A stretch of 64,000 nt of DNA from Sternotherus odoratus (GCA_032164245.1 JAVMKO010000001.1:290291041-290355040); one strand, 5' to 3'. Shown: positions 34,957 to 48,360, counted from the first letter of the stretch. A program made the numbers and translations. The notes: generated by a model from the sequence alone, not told the origin.

Positions 34957-35699
34957 TACTAGCAAAAATACCTGGCGTTGCTCGGGTCTGTTGGAGGGGG
35001 GGAGGGGGGAGAGAGCTGAGCGAGTGGGGGGGGGCGTTGGAGTGGGGGGAGGGGGGAGATTTTAAAAATGTTCGATTCTTACCTGAGAGGGGAGAGAGCT
35101 GAGCGAGTGCGGGGTCCGTTGGAGGGGGGGAGGAGGGAGAGAGCTGAGCGAGGGGGGGGGCGTTGGAGTGGGGGGAGGGGGAGAGATTTTAAAAATGTTC
35201 GATTCTTACCTGAGAGGGGAGAGAGCTGAGCAAGTGTGGGGGCCGTTGGAGGGGGTAGGGGGAGAGAGCTGAGCGAGTGCGGGGTCCGTTGGAGGGGGGA
35301 GGGGAGAGAGCTGAGCGAGTATGGGGTCCGTTGGAGGGGGGAGAGAGCTGAGCGAGTGCGGGGTCCATTGGAGGGGGGAGGGGACAGAGAGCTGAGAGAG
35401 TGCGGGGTCCATTGGAGGGGGGTGTTATTACATCATAACTATGTCACAGAGAACAGCAGGTGTTAACCTGCTGCCCAGCTGATGTGAATGGGCTTTAAAG
35501 AATTTCACCCCTAGGGGGCATCAGAGGTGAGATTTGAAATATTTTCGATTCTTAGCCTGATTAGGACCCTAAAGCCTATAACTGTACCAAATTTCAAGTC
35601 TCTAGCTCAAACGGTGTGGAAGGAGTAAGGGAACTTACATACACGCACGCACGCATACACACACGCACGCATACACCATTTGACTTTTATATATATAGA
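34957..35699. repeat. Dispersed repeat carrying a G-rich tandem array
   Basis: Starts 'actagcaaaaatacctggcg' and ends with 'acgcacgcacgcatacacac' and 'tatatatatagatt'. Between 35000 and 35420 there are variable copies of a G-rich unit with GAGAGAGCTGAGCGAGTG and GGGGTCCGTTGGAGGGGG. A longer unit including TTTTAAAAATGTTCGATTC repeats with a 127-bp period (35060, 35187). The class is unknown. Long G-runs are frequent enough for G-quadruplex formation on the plus strand. Confidence 0.7.
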
Positions 35700-38600
35700 T
35701 TTAGACATTGCTGCACTCAGCATCACAGTGCCTAACTGATTTATGTGCTTAAATCTTATTTTTAAAGGGAATTTAGGCACTTATGCATTTAAATTCCATT
35801 GTCAATTAAGGGACTTAAATTCTTAAATGCCAAGAACCCTTTTGTAAATGAGATTCAGGCTCCTCTAGCAGTTAAGCGCTGTGGTGCTGAGTGCAGAAAC
35901 ACCTAATTAGCTTTAAAAATCTGGGCCCAGGTGCCTTTACTGTAGCGTTATGAAAGCATCCTGTAGCTTTAAGAGCCCAGTGTCAAATGAGACTAATGTC
36001 CTAGTCACATGATCTCGGACAGCTAGACCCAGCCATCCAGTTAATAAAGCTGTAGGTGCACGGTGGATCGAGTCTTACTGCGGCCCTGCTACATCTCACT
36101 CATTTCAAGGCAGCTTTTAAAATACCTTCTTCTTCTGATAGTGTCTCTCCACACAACATTTGATATCTCTCTCTCTATGCTCCCTCATTGAAACTACCAC
36201 AGTTTAACAGCCCTGTTTCCCTGTCTTCAACCTATACCATAAGACGTAAGTCATTGGCCACCTTTGCTCTTGCTAGCTCTGCTGCGCTACAAAAGCTGCA
36301 CGAAAGGGACCCAGATCCTGTTCTAGTTTATGCACCATGCACAAAACTGTCTGCCAGGTTTGGAGCATAGGACTTTTATCAGCAGCGTGATATAAGAGGC
36401 AGAAAGAACTCAGCTAGATTTTCACATGGCCAGGTTGAGGGCCAGATGCTTCCTTCCCTCTCTGAAATTCCAACAGACTCCGTTAGAATCCTCCAGCTTG
36501 TCTACATTATGTTTCTACTCTATTTATAGGAACTGTAGTCCTGGGACCAGTAGAGCTAACAGACCTATTGCTCTGTTCCTTGTGTTAGCTGCCCAATGAA
36601 ACCTGTAGGATTGGAACCAGGTGAAAATTTTCAGCTGAATGTGTTGGGTAAAATCGTGACCCCATTAAAAGTCTATTTGACCCCTTATTTCTTATGGAGT
36701 CTCTACTTCCCCTGCAAAGAGCAGGGCACAGTGCTCAAGAGGCTGCTGGGAGGAGAGGTTTTCCCAAGGGCTTGCTCGCCATGGGCCTGGTTCCCCACTG
36801 CCATGCATCTCCTGTATACGGCTACCAAATTATTATTACTTATTGTGTCTATTAGGGTAGTACCAACTGAGCATAGGATCCCATTGTGCTTGGTGCTGTA
36901 CAGACACGGAATAAGAGCTGTAAGCTTTAGGTTTTGTTGTTTAAATTCTTTCCGTGGATTATATTAGCTGGCTGGAAGGACAAAGAAAAGGAGGGGGTTG
37001 GAGACAAAGAGGAAGGCAGTGGGAGGAGTTGGGGAGACTAGCCAATCAGCACAGGGGAGAGAATGTTTAACGTGAAAACTGCAGAAGGCCGCGGTTCCCT
37101 GCTTGAACCGCTCTCTGCAACTGCTGTGTCAGCTTCAGCCTCTGGCTGGCTCCCCGCCTGCAGTTTCTTTCCCCAAGGCCCATTGCTGGAAGAGGGGGTG
37201 TTACAGGAGTGCTAGTGCACTTGGTGGGGGGAGGGGCAGCGTCTCAGCTGCACAGTGCTAGGTTTGAATTAGAATGGATGCATTTTGCAACTTTGCGCAG
37301 ACGTGGATGACAACATGAAAACTTAGGGCACTGGGGAAAGAAGCTCTATGTTGCCAAGGAAGCATGGCCTACTGATCAGGTGACATGCCCTGTCTTTCGC
37401 CACACAGGTGCCAGACGTTGCAGTCAGAACTAGCGAGATGCATATGGCGCTTCTACAGTAGAGGAGGTTATAAGCAACCTGCTCTCAGCCACTTTGGCTC
37501 TTCTATTTGATATACAAAGGGTACTACTCTGCTGCCACACTATTTCATGCACTGCATGCTGGTTAATAACATGAGAAGCCTCCATGTTTTTAAAATTAAA
37601 CCAACTCTTTGTTAAGAGAACAATTTTTGCAGCCACTGGAGCTAGCACTGAGCCATGTGCACATGGACTGACTTCCTGGAGTCTCCTCCAAATGTTTCCC
37701 TACTGCAACCTATGCTCCTCCCTCCGAGTTCCAGGCAGGCTGTTACAGATACCATGATTAGAAACGTTAGGTCAAAGCAGGATTTAACAGTAAGTTTTAC
37801 ACCCTGGAAGTTAGGAAAAAGATAATCATCTTGTGAGTTGCAAAGTGAACTCATGTGAACACAGAGTGAACAAATGTGGATTCCTACAGAGTCACTACAA
37901 AAGATCGAGTTGCCCTTTTTCTGGCTTAAGGGACTCCAGAGCGTGACTCAAGCGTAGACGAGCTAACGAGCAGCAGCAGCGTGGTGCTCTTGCCTCTAGT
38001 TCCTTGCCTTTCATACTCCACCAGTGTCTCACAGTGCTTTAATCGTGACGAGCTAGATTTGCAGTGACTTATCCAGCAAGACATGGCAGCCATTGTGCTT
38101 TCAGCCAAAAAAGGCCTGTCAAGTTGCATGGACCAGGACATTTTAAACACACTTTTAACTCCGCAGCCAGAGATGGAGCGTTTTGAATCTGGGCCTGGCC
38201 TGGGTTTTCAGATCTATTCAGGCATTTGATGTTCCGTGACTCTTTTCTTGCCCCTCTGCCTTCCGACGGTGGCGGCTGCTGCTCCACATCAGGTGCCACG
38301 CGGGTTAAGATGCAACGTGAAACATGAACAAAGGCACAGCTTCAAGCTGAAACAGGTCTAGCAGGCTCAGCTGGAGCCATCATCGAGCCTATCGGGCAAG
38401 TGCGCCTGTGGAAACGAAATCTCCTTTGAAATGGGCTATAACACACCACTTGGAAATTCATATTCCCTGCAGGAAGGGGGTGAAGAGGAGGGGGAATAAG
38501 GTCTGTGCACTGCCATCAGCGTTAAGTGCATGTAAGAGAAGCAGAGGAAATCCTGCCAATTTAATGAGAGTTAGTGAAATTGTAGGGTGTGTGTATGGTG

Positions 38601-38931
38601 GTGGTAGTGATAGTGGGAGGGAAACTGCTCCAGAAATCATTAGCATGACCTGAACAGCTTCCCTGTGAATGAGGCTAATTTTCTATCTAGTCTGCTTGAA
38701 ATGTTACATATTTGCAGTGTGGAGACACCTCTTGCTCTTGCGATAACAATGACCTCCTGGAGGATCTTGCACATTTAACACTTCCGTGGTTAGAAATTGG
38801 CCCAAAAGTTGGCTTTATGCACCAGTGTTGCTGCCCATCATTAAAAAATCAGGCCCACAAAATAATGAGATTTTTAAAATATAAAAATAACAATACATTT
38901 GGGTTCATTTTCATAAATTAATAGGTTTAAG
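35700..38931. other. Unassigned non-coding DNA
   Basis: Open frames up to 123 codons lack motifs. 36830-36925 resembles a reversed L2-like tail ('cccattgtgcttggtgctgt'). No gene recognised. Confidence 0.45.
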
Positions 38932-40505
38932 GCCAAAATGGGACCATTCTGATCACCTACTCTGACCCCTTACGTAACACAGGCCATAGCCCTCCCAGGG
39001 ATTAATTCCTGCTTCAAATCCAGTAGCTGTGGCTAAACTAGAAAATATCTTTTAGAAAAATATCCAGTCTTGATTTAAAGATTTCCAATTATAGAGATTC
39101 CACCACATCCCTTGATAAATTGTTCCAGTGGTTAATTCCCCCGTTAAAAACATGCATTTTGTCACTAGTCTGAATTAGTCTAGCTTCAGTTCCAGTCATT
39201 GGATCGTTACACCTTTGTCTGCTAGATTGAAGAGTTCTCTATGATCAAATTTCTGTTCCCCATGTAGATACTTATAGACTGTGATCAAATCACCCCTTAA
39301 CCTTCTCTTTGATAAGCTAAATAGATTAAGCTCACTGAGTTTTTCACTATAAGGCACCTAATTCAGTCCCTTAATCGTTTTTGTGGCTCTTTTCTGAACT
39401 CCCTCCAATTTCCTTTCCAGTGCCTGTCACACTCATGCCAAATAGAGATAACATAATCCCTGTATTCCTTCTCAAGATTCCCCTGTTTATACATCCAAGC
39501 ATCACATTAGCCCTTTTGGCGGCAGCATCACTCTGGGAGTCATGTTCACCTGATTATCCCCCATGATCCCCAAATCTTTTTCAAAAAGTCACTGCTTCCC
39601 AGGACAGAGTCCCCATCCTGTAAGTATGGCCAACATTCTTTGGTCCTAATGTATCACTTCTTATATTTGGCCATTTTGAAATGCATATTGTTTGCTTGTG
39701 CTCAGCTTGCCAAGTGATCCAGATTGCGGTCTATCTGTGACCTGTCCCATTCATTAGTTACCACTCTCCCAATCTTTTTGTCATCTGCAAGCTTTATTAG
39801 TAATGATTTTATGTTTTTGTCCAGGTTATGATTAAAAAAGTTAACTAGCGTAGGGCCAAGAACTGATCTATGCAGGACCCCACTGGAAACACACCTCCCC
39901 AGTCATGATTCTGTGGTTTTTACAATTGCATTTTGAGAACTATTAGACAGACAGTTTATAATCCATTTAATGTATGCAATGTTAATGTTGTATCATTCTA
40001 ATTTCTTCATCAGGGCATTATGTGGTACCAAATCAAAGACATTACAGAGGTCTATTACATCAGCATTATTGCCTTTATCAACCAAACTTTGTCATTTCAT
40101 CAAAATATATCATTAGTTTGACAAGATCTATGTCCCATTAACCATAGTTAATTGACAGTAATCCATTAATTCTTTATTAATTAAGTCCTATATTAGCTGT
40201 TCCAGAATTTTGACCAGAATTAAAGCTAGGCCGATAGGTCTATAATGACCCATTTCATCCTAGTCACCGTTCTATATTGGCAGAATATAACTTTCTTCCA
40301 GTCCTCTGGAATTTCTCCAGTATTCCAAGGCTCCCCTAGTACAATGTGGCTCCATTCTTGGTTGGCCTTTGGGCTCTACCATAATAAACTTGGTTATGGA
40401 AAATCAACATTAATGGTCCAGAGAGCTCCTTGGTCAACTCTTTTAAAATTCTTGGATGCAAGTTATCCAGACCTGCTGATGTCTAACTTTAAATGGCACC
40501 AGGAA
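38932..40505 (-). mobile_element. Old CR1/L3-like LINE
   Basis: The plus strand begins with the reversed 3' end ('gggaccattctgatcaccta') and runs back through ORF2: 'tccagtcttgatttaaagat', 'gtgatcaaatcaccccttaa', then 'tgcaggaccccactggaaac' and 'aatcaacattaatggtccag'. Heavily mutated with no long frame. The same family appears at 41.5, 57.6, 59.9-61.3 and 62.9-64 kb, all on the minus strand. Confidence 0.75.
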
Positions 40506-40580
40506 GCAAGTAAGTGGTGGATAGGCCTTAGCAAGTAAGTGGTGGATAGGCCTTAGCAAGTAAGTGGGGGATAGGCCTTG
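40506..40580. repeat. 25-bp tandem repeat, 3 copies
   Basis: Unit starting GCAAGTAAGTGGTGGATAGG, at 40506, 40531 and 40556. The third copy differs by two bases. It sits at the broken edge of the old LINE. Confidence 0.95.
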
Positions 40581-41527
40581 TGCTAACATCCTAATATTTG
40601 TGCTCTCCGATTGAAGGTACTATGTATATATGCAAGGTATTATTTATATATAAAAAAGCCGCCCAAACCCAGCAGTATTTCCATTCCTGTTAAAGCCCCT
40701 GTTCAGCTTGATAGAACAGACTTTGTTGCAGGTGTGTCTTGGTTCTATCCTTCAGATGTCGACCTTCCTGTTCACAAAAGATTAAGTATTTTCTTTCCTT
40801 TCTCAAGAAAAAAAATAAAAATTAAGCATTATTAGGTGGAAAGAATTTAGAATCCAATTCTGGGCATTTCCCTGGGGCTAGAAATGATTTCCTGCTGTAA
40901 TTTTTTTTAACTCTTCAAAAAATAAAACAGCAACTTCAAAGAGCCATTTGCCTCCTGTGCAGAACATGACAGGCATCAGTTAGTGAAAGTATCAATGTTG
41001 TGATATGGTGCAGATTGCTGTGGTTTACAGATCAGACCCAAGGTCACAAACTGCTGGATCTGCAGTTAATACCACTTGACAGATATGTTTATATTCTCTC
41101 ACTCATGGATGCTAATGGGAGGTCCCATTCCATATGAAAGACATTCCCCCAGGTCAAGGTAGAAGAAACAGGAAGTATTTGAAAAGAGTGCATCTCTAGT
41201 AAAGCATTTACCCCCTGGAGCAATATTGGGTGTGTGTGTTTGGGAAAGGTGTCAAAGGAACCACCTGAGAGGCTGCTCTGTTTCACCAGGGAATAGATAC
41301 AGCATCAGCACTACATAGCTCTCATGTAGCATCAGCCAGTGATCTCAACATGCTTTACAAAGGCAGATACATACAAGGAGGTGCAGAGAGGTGAAAGGTT
41401 TTGCTCAAGGTCAATGCCCTGCTCCACTTCTCTGTGCATTGGACTGTGTTGCTTCCCAGTGCAAGCTTCTCTGCTGCTCTACTAATATGCCATAACTCTA
41501 ACCCAGAGAGAGCCCTTCTCAGCAGCT
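40581..41527. other. Unassigned non-coding DNA
   Basis: No feature recognised. Confidence 0.5.
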
Positions 41528-41705
41528 CATAGACTTTAAAGTCAGAAGGGACCATTATGATCATCTAGTCTGACCTCCTGCACAACACAGGCCACAGAAT
41601 CTCACCCACCCACTCCTGCAATAAACCCCTAGCCTATGTCTGAGCTATTGAAGTCTTCAAATCATGGTTTAAAAACTTCAAGGGGCAGAGATGCCTCCAG
41701 CTGTT
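41528..41705 (-). mobile_element. CR1/L3-like LINE 3' fragment
   Basis: Plus strand has 'gtcagaagggaccattatga', 'catctagtctgacctcctgc' and 'caataaacccctagcctatg', matching the piece at 57639 closely. Confidence 0.7.
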
Positions 41706-43051
41706 TGTTCTTTGTGTCCATCTAGTCCTCTCCTTTCTGGTGAGACTGCCAGCACGGGGTGGAGTGATGTCCACTGGGAGATAGACTGAGACTAGGAAAT
41801 TCACATCTCCCTCGCTACACCACAGACATGAGATTTTAGACAGTTCAGCTTTCAGTCACTATCAGCCTGAGCTGGGTTTGAACTTGTGACTTAGGGGTGA
41901 AAGGCTTTATATTAGTATTGGGCTCATGTTTGGCCCTGGATCCAAACTTTCCTACATACTGGGGGATTTCAGGCAGAGGGCTCGGTGTGGCCTGTTACAA
42001 AGATAGAGTCAGCCACAAACTGGATCTATTTGTGGGTCTGCCCTGAAACTTCCCCAAAGTTGGGTGGGAGATGTTCAGCTACTGGGCTTTGGTGCAGGCC
42101 CATCTCTTATTTCTGCCTCATTACCCTAGGCAATTTCCCTCAAAAAGAGCTCAGTATAGTGTGGGTATAATAATGAAACCCTAGAATGAAAGGAACCAGA
42201 GGCCCCAAACTCACATATCCCAACACAACGTTTCAGGAAGTGGCATTGCCTTGCATCTTTCTTTTGTTGCCTGATACTTAACAGGTTAACTACTGCAAGG
42301 CTCCTTCTTCCCTCTCTGCTTTCATCCCCAGGGCCACATAATGGGGAGGGAGGGTGGCAGGGTTCTGCTGATTTTCTCTAGCAGGTGCAGCTGTTCAATT
42401 CACCCTGCCCACTGAAGGGAGGTGGATGTGACCCTTCTGGTCAGAGGAATGCAGAGTCAAGGGCTGAGTCGTACTAAGAGAATGAAAGTTTGGTTTGGTT
42501 TTCATTTGGAACAAACCAACGCCTAGGAGGCAGGGGTGTGTGTGTTTTGAACCCACCTTGAAATGCCACCTCTGCACAGGGCAGCTGCCCAGCCTAGATT
42601 TTAATGTGCTCTAACTGCAGATGGGTGATAGACCTCTTCTAGATAGCCTCTCACAAAGATGTTCAGACAGCCTTTGAAGTGGAAGGGCCCGTTGTAGACT
42701 CTGGTCCTAAATGGTTGAGTAAGGTTGAGATAAGCTCCCTAAAATCTGGATTCATCTTAAAACCTCCTGGGGCTTCAAAACGGAGCTGACAACCTCACAA
42801 AAACAAGCCCTTCCCTGAGATTTCTACTGCTCCCTTCTGGCTTAGCCAGAGAGTCTCACGCCAAGGACGGCCATTCTCATGAGAGCTGGGCCTGGGAAGG
42901 AGAGATCACTTGTACCAATGTGAGCGACGTCAGCTGTTGCAAAGGAAATGCTCTGAAAACTCCCATCGAAGTGAATTTCTATTGGGATGTATGTTTCCAG
43001 ATTGCCACTCACCCGGATGCATACAAATAGTCAGCTTTGGTGCTGTGAGAG
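41706..43051. other. Unassigned non-coding DNA
   Basis: No gene or clear repeat recognised. Confidence 0.5.
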
Positions 43052-43640
43052 ACCAGGCCTAGCGGCGGTGTTGTAAACAGCCTCACCATATGCTGTAATG
43101 AGCAAAAGTAATGAGAGACATACACACAAACTCAGTTGCTCAGTTAGCAAGACTGTAGTTAAGACATAAGGCACTCTGGGTAATCTAGAACTGCTGACTG
43201 AAGAATAGCTGGTAGGCCTTGAATGTGAGGAATACCAATCCCTGAAAAAATAAGGAGAGTATTGCAGTCACATTCCTATACGAACTAAAATAAGCCACCT
43301 GGGTCTGTTGTGAACGGCCTTATTGTTTGCTGTTGATGTGTGCAGAACAGAATGACCTTCAAGGAATCTTAAAACTGTTGAAGTTCCGGTTTATACATAA
43401 CTTAACCATGTAAGAGTATAAATGAATAATCAATGAGCCTAATGAATATGTACATCTGTATGCTATAAATATGTGCCAAGTTCTGATATTCGGTTGTTGC
43501 CCTACTTTTAGTAGACAACCTTCAGCGTGCTGAATAAAAGCTTAAGTTTTAACCCTTTACCCTGCTGTCCAGTGTGTAGATAATTAGAGTACCCAGCTGG
43601 ACAGGACTCTCATTTAAAGACCCTTTGAACATCCCCTTAC
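43052..43640 (+). mobile_element. Probable retroviral-type LTR
   Basis: Contains an ordered TATA-like box (TATAAAT, 43464-43470) and poly(A) signal AATAAA (43533-43538) about 70 bp apart, as in compact LTRs. Candidate 5' starts are TGTGAGAGACC (43052), TGTTGTAAACAGCC (43071) and TGTTGTGAACGGCC (43307). The last two resemble each other, hinting at two partial copies. No definite target duplication, primer-binding site or internal genes seen. Confidence 0.5.
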
Positions 43641-44530
43641 CACAGCTGGTGCAGGAGCCCAGAGTCAGGGCTGGAGTCAGAGCCCAGGGTCAGAGCCAAA
43701 GTCAGAAATTGGAGCAGAGGCGCAGAACCTGGTCACCTGAAGAGAGGCCTGGCAGAAGCAGGGCTGGGCACAAGCAGGCGCGGGAACGAATGCAGCTGTG
43801 GGCGAATGCTTTGAACTGCTGTTAGCCTAATGCTGCTACTGGGCTTAAGAGCCCAGTGCCAGGTGATTCCTCCTGTCAATCAGGCGATGTGGCCAATCAG
43901 GTGATTCTGCTGCAAGCCAATTGTGATTCAGCGGAGAGTCCTCCATTGGCAGAGATGAAGGTACATACTGGCAAGAGTCGGTGAACCATAGTGGGGTGCT
44001 CCGGCTTCCCCAGGCTGCAATGTAAAGGGCCTTGGGCTCCCAGCAGCTGCTTTAAATTGATTCCAGGTCCCCACTGCCGAAGCCCTGGGGTAGCGGTGTC
44101 AGGACTCCAGGGGCTATTTAAAGGGCCCAAGGCTCCCGCTGTGTCTACCACCCCGGCCCTTTAAATAGCCACCGGAGCCCTGCCGCTGCTACCCCAGGGC
44201 TTCGGCAGGCTCTGGGGATGATTTAAAGGACCCGGGGCACTGGCGGTGGCCGGACCCCTCCTCAGAGCCCTGCTGCCGGAGCCCTGGGGAAGAAGTGGTG
44301 AGGCTCCGGCAGCTATTTATAGGGCCCAGGGTTCAGCCGCTACTACTACCCCGGGCCCTTTAAACTGCTGCTGGAGCCCCCGGCTGCCACTGCTACCCTG
44401 GCAGGGTGGGGAGGGGAAGGCACTTACTGGTACAGGGTGGGCTGGGGCTGTCTCTGACCCCCAGCCCTCTCCCTTCTGCCTGAAGCCCCACCCCTTCTAG
44501 GGACCAGAGCAGGTCTCAGCCCAGCCCCAC
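43641..44530. repeat. GC-rich composite repeat with perfect 15-bp foldback
   Basis: 43641-43720 has short 'agtcaggg/gagtcagagcc' repeats. 43980-44460 alternates 'ccctttaaa' and 'tttaaaggg' blocks in both orientations between GC-rich segments. GCTATTTAAAGGGCC (44113-44127) and GGCCCTTTAAATAGC (44155-44169) are exact inverted repeats around a 27-nt spacer. No coding signal. Class unknown; LTR-like or foldback element. Confidence 0.55.
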
Positions 44531-45925
44531 ACCGGTAAGTCCTTAAATCTACTTTTACCCCTGTCCATTGCTCACTAGGGAGGTGGAGCTAGCTGGTCCC
44601 ACGCTCAGCTGTAGCCTGCAAGCCTAATTCCAGATAGGTGCAAGGTCTGAGTAAAGCTTCAAATGAGGTGTCAGTTGGATCTGTTTCCTGAGACCATAAG
44701 CTCCTTGTGGCTTTGTGTGAGTTTGCACAGTGGAGCTCCATTGACTGCGACTGCCACACTGCAATCAATGAGATTTAACTTGCAGTCCTAAGTCTGTTAG
44801 GCACATTCAAAAATGCAACCTGTAGACCCCTACAAGGAGAGATGGTGCAGTGTCTCTTCCTGGGTGATCACGGTTTATTGGGGCTGAACCCATCCCCTTG
44901 CACAACCTCTGACTAATCTGAATTGCTAAACAATTTTTGAAAAAATGTGTTTATTATTGAAGCCCTGTACGTATTTTAGGTAATTCAGCCTCTATTTTCT
45001 TAACAGTGTCCGACATAGGGATCTGTAGAGCTGTTTCCAGAATTTCCAAGCCATTCTGTCTTCAGTTTATCCTGTGAAGTCTGCAGCTGGGTCCCTGGAA
45101 AAGCTATTGAAAAACAAAGCTGGCCCTGGTGTCTACTATAAAATTTGGTTCTGCTCAGATTAACTCTCAATTCTAGACATTCAAAACCAAATAGTTTAAA
45201 AGCCATTTATCCGCAATATGATTAAATGACAAAATTCCCTGGCAAGGTACAGATCTTCCTGTCATACCTAGTATACTTTAACTACCACTTTTACAATACA
45301 TACAGTACCATATTTATTACATTCAGTCCTTGTTATTTCCATTTCTTCCCTAGCAGTCCTGTTCCCATAAGCCAGTCTTACCTTTCGTAGTGGAGTGGCC
45401 TGTCAGTATTGATTAGGAGAGCTCCACTTTGAACAACTCAGTGATAGCTGTCCTGGCATTTCTTCACTCACTCACACACCAGCTAAACTTTTCTCTTGGT
45501 CCTTATACATTTAGGGTAGATTAGTGTTGGCCTGGGGTCAAATCCATCCCTGGTATAACTTCACTGGCTTTTTAAAATTATTTGTTAAACAATGATCACA
45601 TCCTTGGAAATAAAAAGAAAGCCCCTGAGCTGAAGAGCTTATGGGAACCGCGCTGTTCAGGGTGTGTTACATGTCTCCCGCTGTGCCTCATCCACAGAGG
45701 ATATGAATCCCTTCCTGGTTCGAGCTACAAGATGTATTTTTCCAGAAAATGAATGAAACTAAATGAACCCTCCCCCCCGAAAGTCAGTTGTACATAAATC
45801 TATGTGCTTATTTCATTTGTGCTTTTAAAAATAATAGCGGCAGTTTGTAGGCCCCATACTGTAACCTGCAGAGATGCCCAAAACATCTACACATTTCTAT
45901 TGGCTCCAGTCATTAAGTAAATGAT
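44531..45925. other. Unassigned non-coding DNA
   Basis: No feature recognised. Confidence 0.5.
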
Positions 45926-46118
45926 GAAGGGATAGCTCGGTGGTTTGCGCATTGGCCTGATAAACTCAGGGTTGTGTGCTCGGTACTTGAGGGGGGCCAT
46001 TTAGGGGTATGGGACAAAAATCTGTTGGGTGATTTAATTGGCAATTAGCCCTGCTTTGAGCAGGAAGTTGGACTAGATGATTGCCTGAGGTCCTTTCCAA
46101 CTCTGATTTTCTATGATC
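45926..46118 (+). mobile_element. tRNA-derived SINE with CR1-like tail (turtle Pol III type)
   Basis: A box region GATAGCTCGGTGGTTTGCGC (45931-45950), B box region GGTTGTGTGCTCGGTAC (45970-45986), a 'gggacaaaaatctgttgggt' body, then 'ccctgctttgagcaggaagt' and 'ttccaactctgattttctat' as in the CR1 3' end. Lacks an obvious target duplication. Confidence 0.88.
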
Positions 46119-48360
46119 AAAGCTGGGTTCCATTAAAAATAAAAGAACACCTTAAAAAAAAAAAAAAAGCTTTCTGCCAGAGAAATTTGTTTGGTGGAAA
46201 ATTGCAGCCACTTAAACTCTTTGCAAATGGTTCTCAAAACAAACCACACCTAAGTCCCAACTGTCATTCAAGATAAATTGAGTTATGAGCCATTTTGGGT
46301 ACAATGTGTTATCTGTCTGGCACTTGATCAAAGTCCTGACAAACAACATAAGAAATGTTACCTGTAAAGGCATCTAGAAACCTGCCCATTATACATATTC
46401 TTGCCTGCTATGAAATTAGTAGAGCTGCAGAAATGAGACATCCCTATGCAAAATGTTGTGTTTTTAACTATCTTACTCAGCAGAAGAACATTTTGGCCTC
46501 TTAAATCATGCTGATAATTTTAGGAATGGCAAATCTTTTCCCCTTAAGCTTGCACTGTGAATGGAGTCTTTCTCTTGGCCTCAGTGGGGTTTGGGATCAG
46601 GGTATGGAGAGTTCAGCACAGGAGCGTAAGGAGACCAGCATAAAGATGTAGAAGCAAATAAAAGGGAAGGGTTGCCATCTGTCTGGGAGTTCCAGCTCAG
46701 AACTGAGGGCCAGGACTCCTGGGTTCTATTTCTGTTTTACATCTGACTGGTGTGAACTTGGACAAGTCACTTCAGCTCTTTAGAACAGATCATGATCCTG
46801 AGTGTTCACTTGTTACAGGGAGTAACGGGGCATAAGGAGCCCCATTTCATGCCCTTGTTACCTGTATTGCAAGCAGCAACATAGGAGGGAGAGTAACCAA
46901 GTTGCCATTCCCCCCAGTCGCAGGTGGGCTGGGAGTGGGTGGAGCATTGGTTGTGTCCTTTCCAAATGCACTGACCAGCGCAGCTGAATTGGTGAAAAGG
47001 GATAAGTAAGCTGCACCCATGAATGGTTCCTTCTGCATTGGAGAAGGGGGAAGCAGGGACCAAACTGTGAATCACAGTCAGGATACAGACCCTGCCCTGC
47101 TCCTGGAGCAAGGCTGCTACTCCCTTATCCAGGCTGGATTGAATTGTGCTGGTCCAGCCCTTTACATCTCTACCTACCCAATGGCAAAATAGACATGATC
47201 ATTTCTGCCTAGATAATACTATCTATCAGAGGCTGGGTGAGTTAATGTGTATGTATTAAAGTGTCTTGAAATCCTTGGGTTAAAGGTGCAGTATCCTGTC
47301 CTGGCAGGGTTTTTTTATTACTATAGTGTAATGAATGCAAAGGATTCCCCCTCCCCCTCAATAATGTAGCACTGAAAGCCACCTTAGAAAACATGCCCAA
47401 CAAATTTCCAAACAACATTATATGTCACTTGACATTTCCACTGTGGGTTTTAAGATGGTCAAGAATTAAAGGTAAACTGCCAATTAGTTATGTTTTAAAA
47501 TAGCTCAGATAAACCCCCAACTGCAGATGAGAAATATAGAAAGATCAGGACAGTAAACCAAATACAGGGTTGTGTATGTAAAGATATTTTTTATTTTCCC
47601 CTATTCTAGCTGAATGGCCCATTATATCTTTCCCTGTAGCCTACAGACATGAAAACCAGTTGCAAGCTGAATTGAAGTGGTCGGGATATGTGATCTATAA
47701 ACACTAAGGTAGTTGGAGCATGAAAGCAGATGATGTGAGCCTGGGTTTGTGATACTGATGCTATCTCCCTTTCTTTCAGAATTGCCTGGAGTTATGGGAC
47801 AGAGCCGGCTGGATTGTATAAGTGTTACATAGTTTAGTGAGTGTAGGAAAGAGGAGTCAGTTTCAAAAGCACTTGGATATAGGCTGCTGTTCTCCTGAGT
47901 GCATGGAAGGGAAAAACAAGGGAAAGGGGAGATTTTATGAAAGAGTTGGTGATTTGGATGATATTTGCCAGTTGCAGACTTAAGGGCTCAGTTCAGCTCC
48001 CATTACAGTCTGTGTAAGTTTCACCCCAGACATCACTGGGAGACGGATCAGGCTCTAAATCGCCAGCCTCTTTCTTTTAACTCAGCACAGCAATAAAGTT
48101 TTTCTATGAGTTATTTTTTTTAATGAAGTGGACCCTTTGAAGCAATCATTTCCCAGGTGCCAGTTCAAAGGCATGCCTTTCAGGCATACAGGGACATGTG
48201 ATTCACAAACCCAACCTCCACAGTGCTGCTGCAACGGTGATTATAAACCCAATGAGTTCAGGGCTGTAAGAGATTACCCTTCCCCCACTCTAAACTCTAG
48301 GGTAAAAATGTGGGCGTCTCTTATATGCAAGACCAATTAACTTTAAGCTACTTCCCCAGC
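46119..48360. other. Unassigned non-coding DNA
   Basis: A short A-run (46154-46168) follows the SINE. No gene recognised. Confidence 0.5.
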
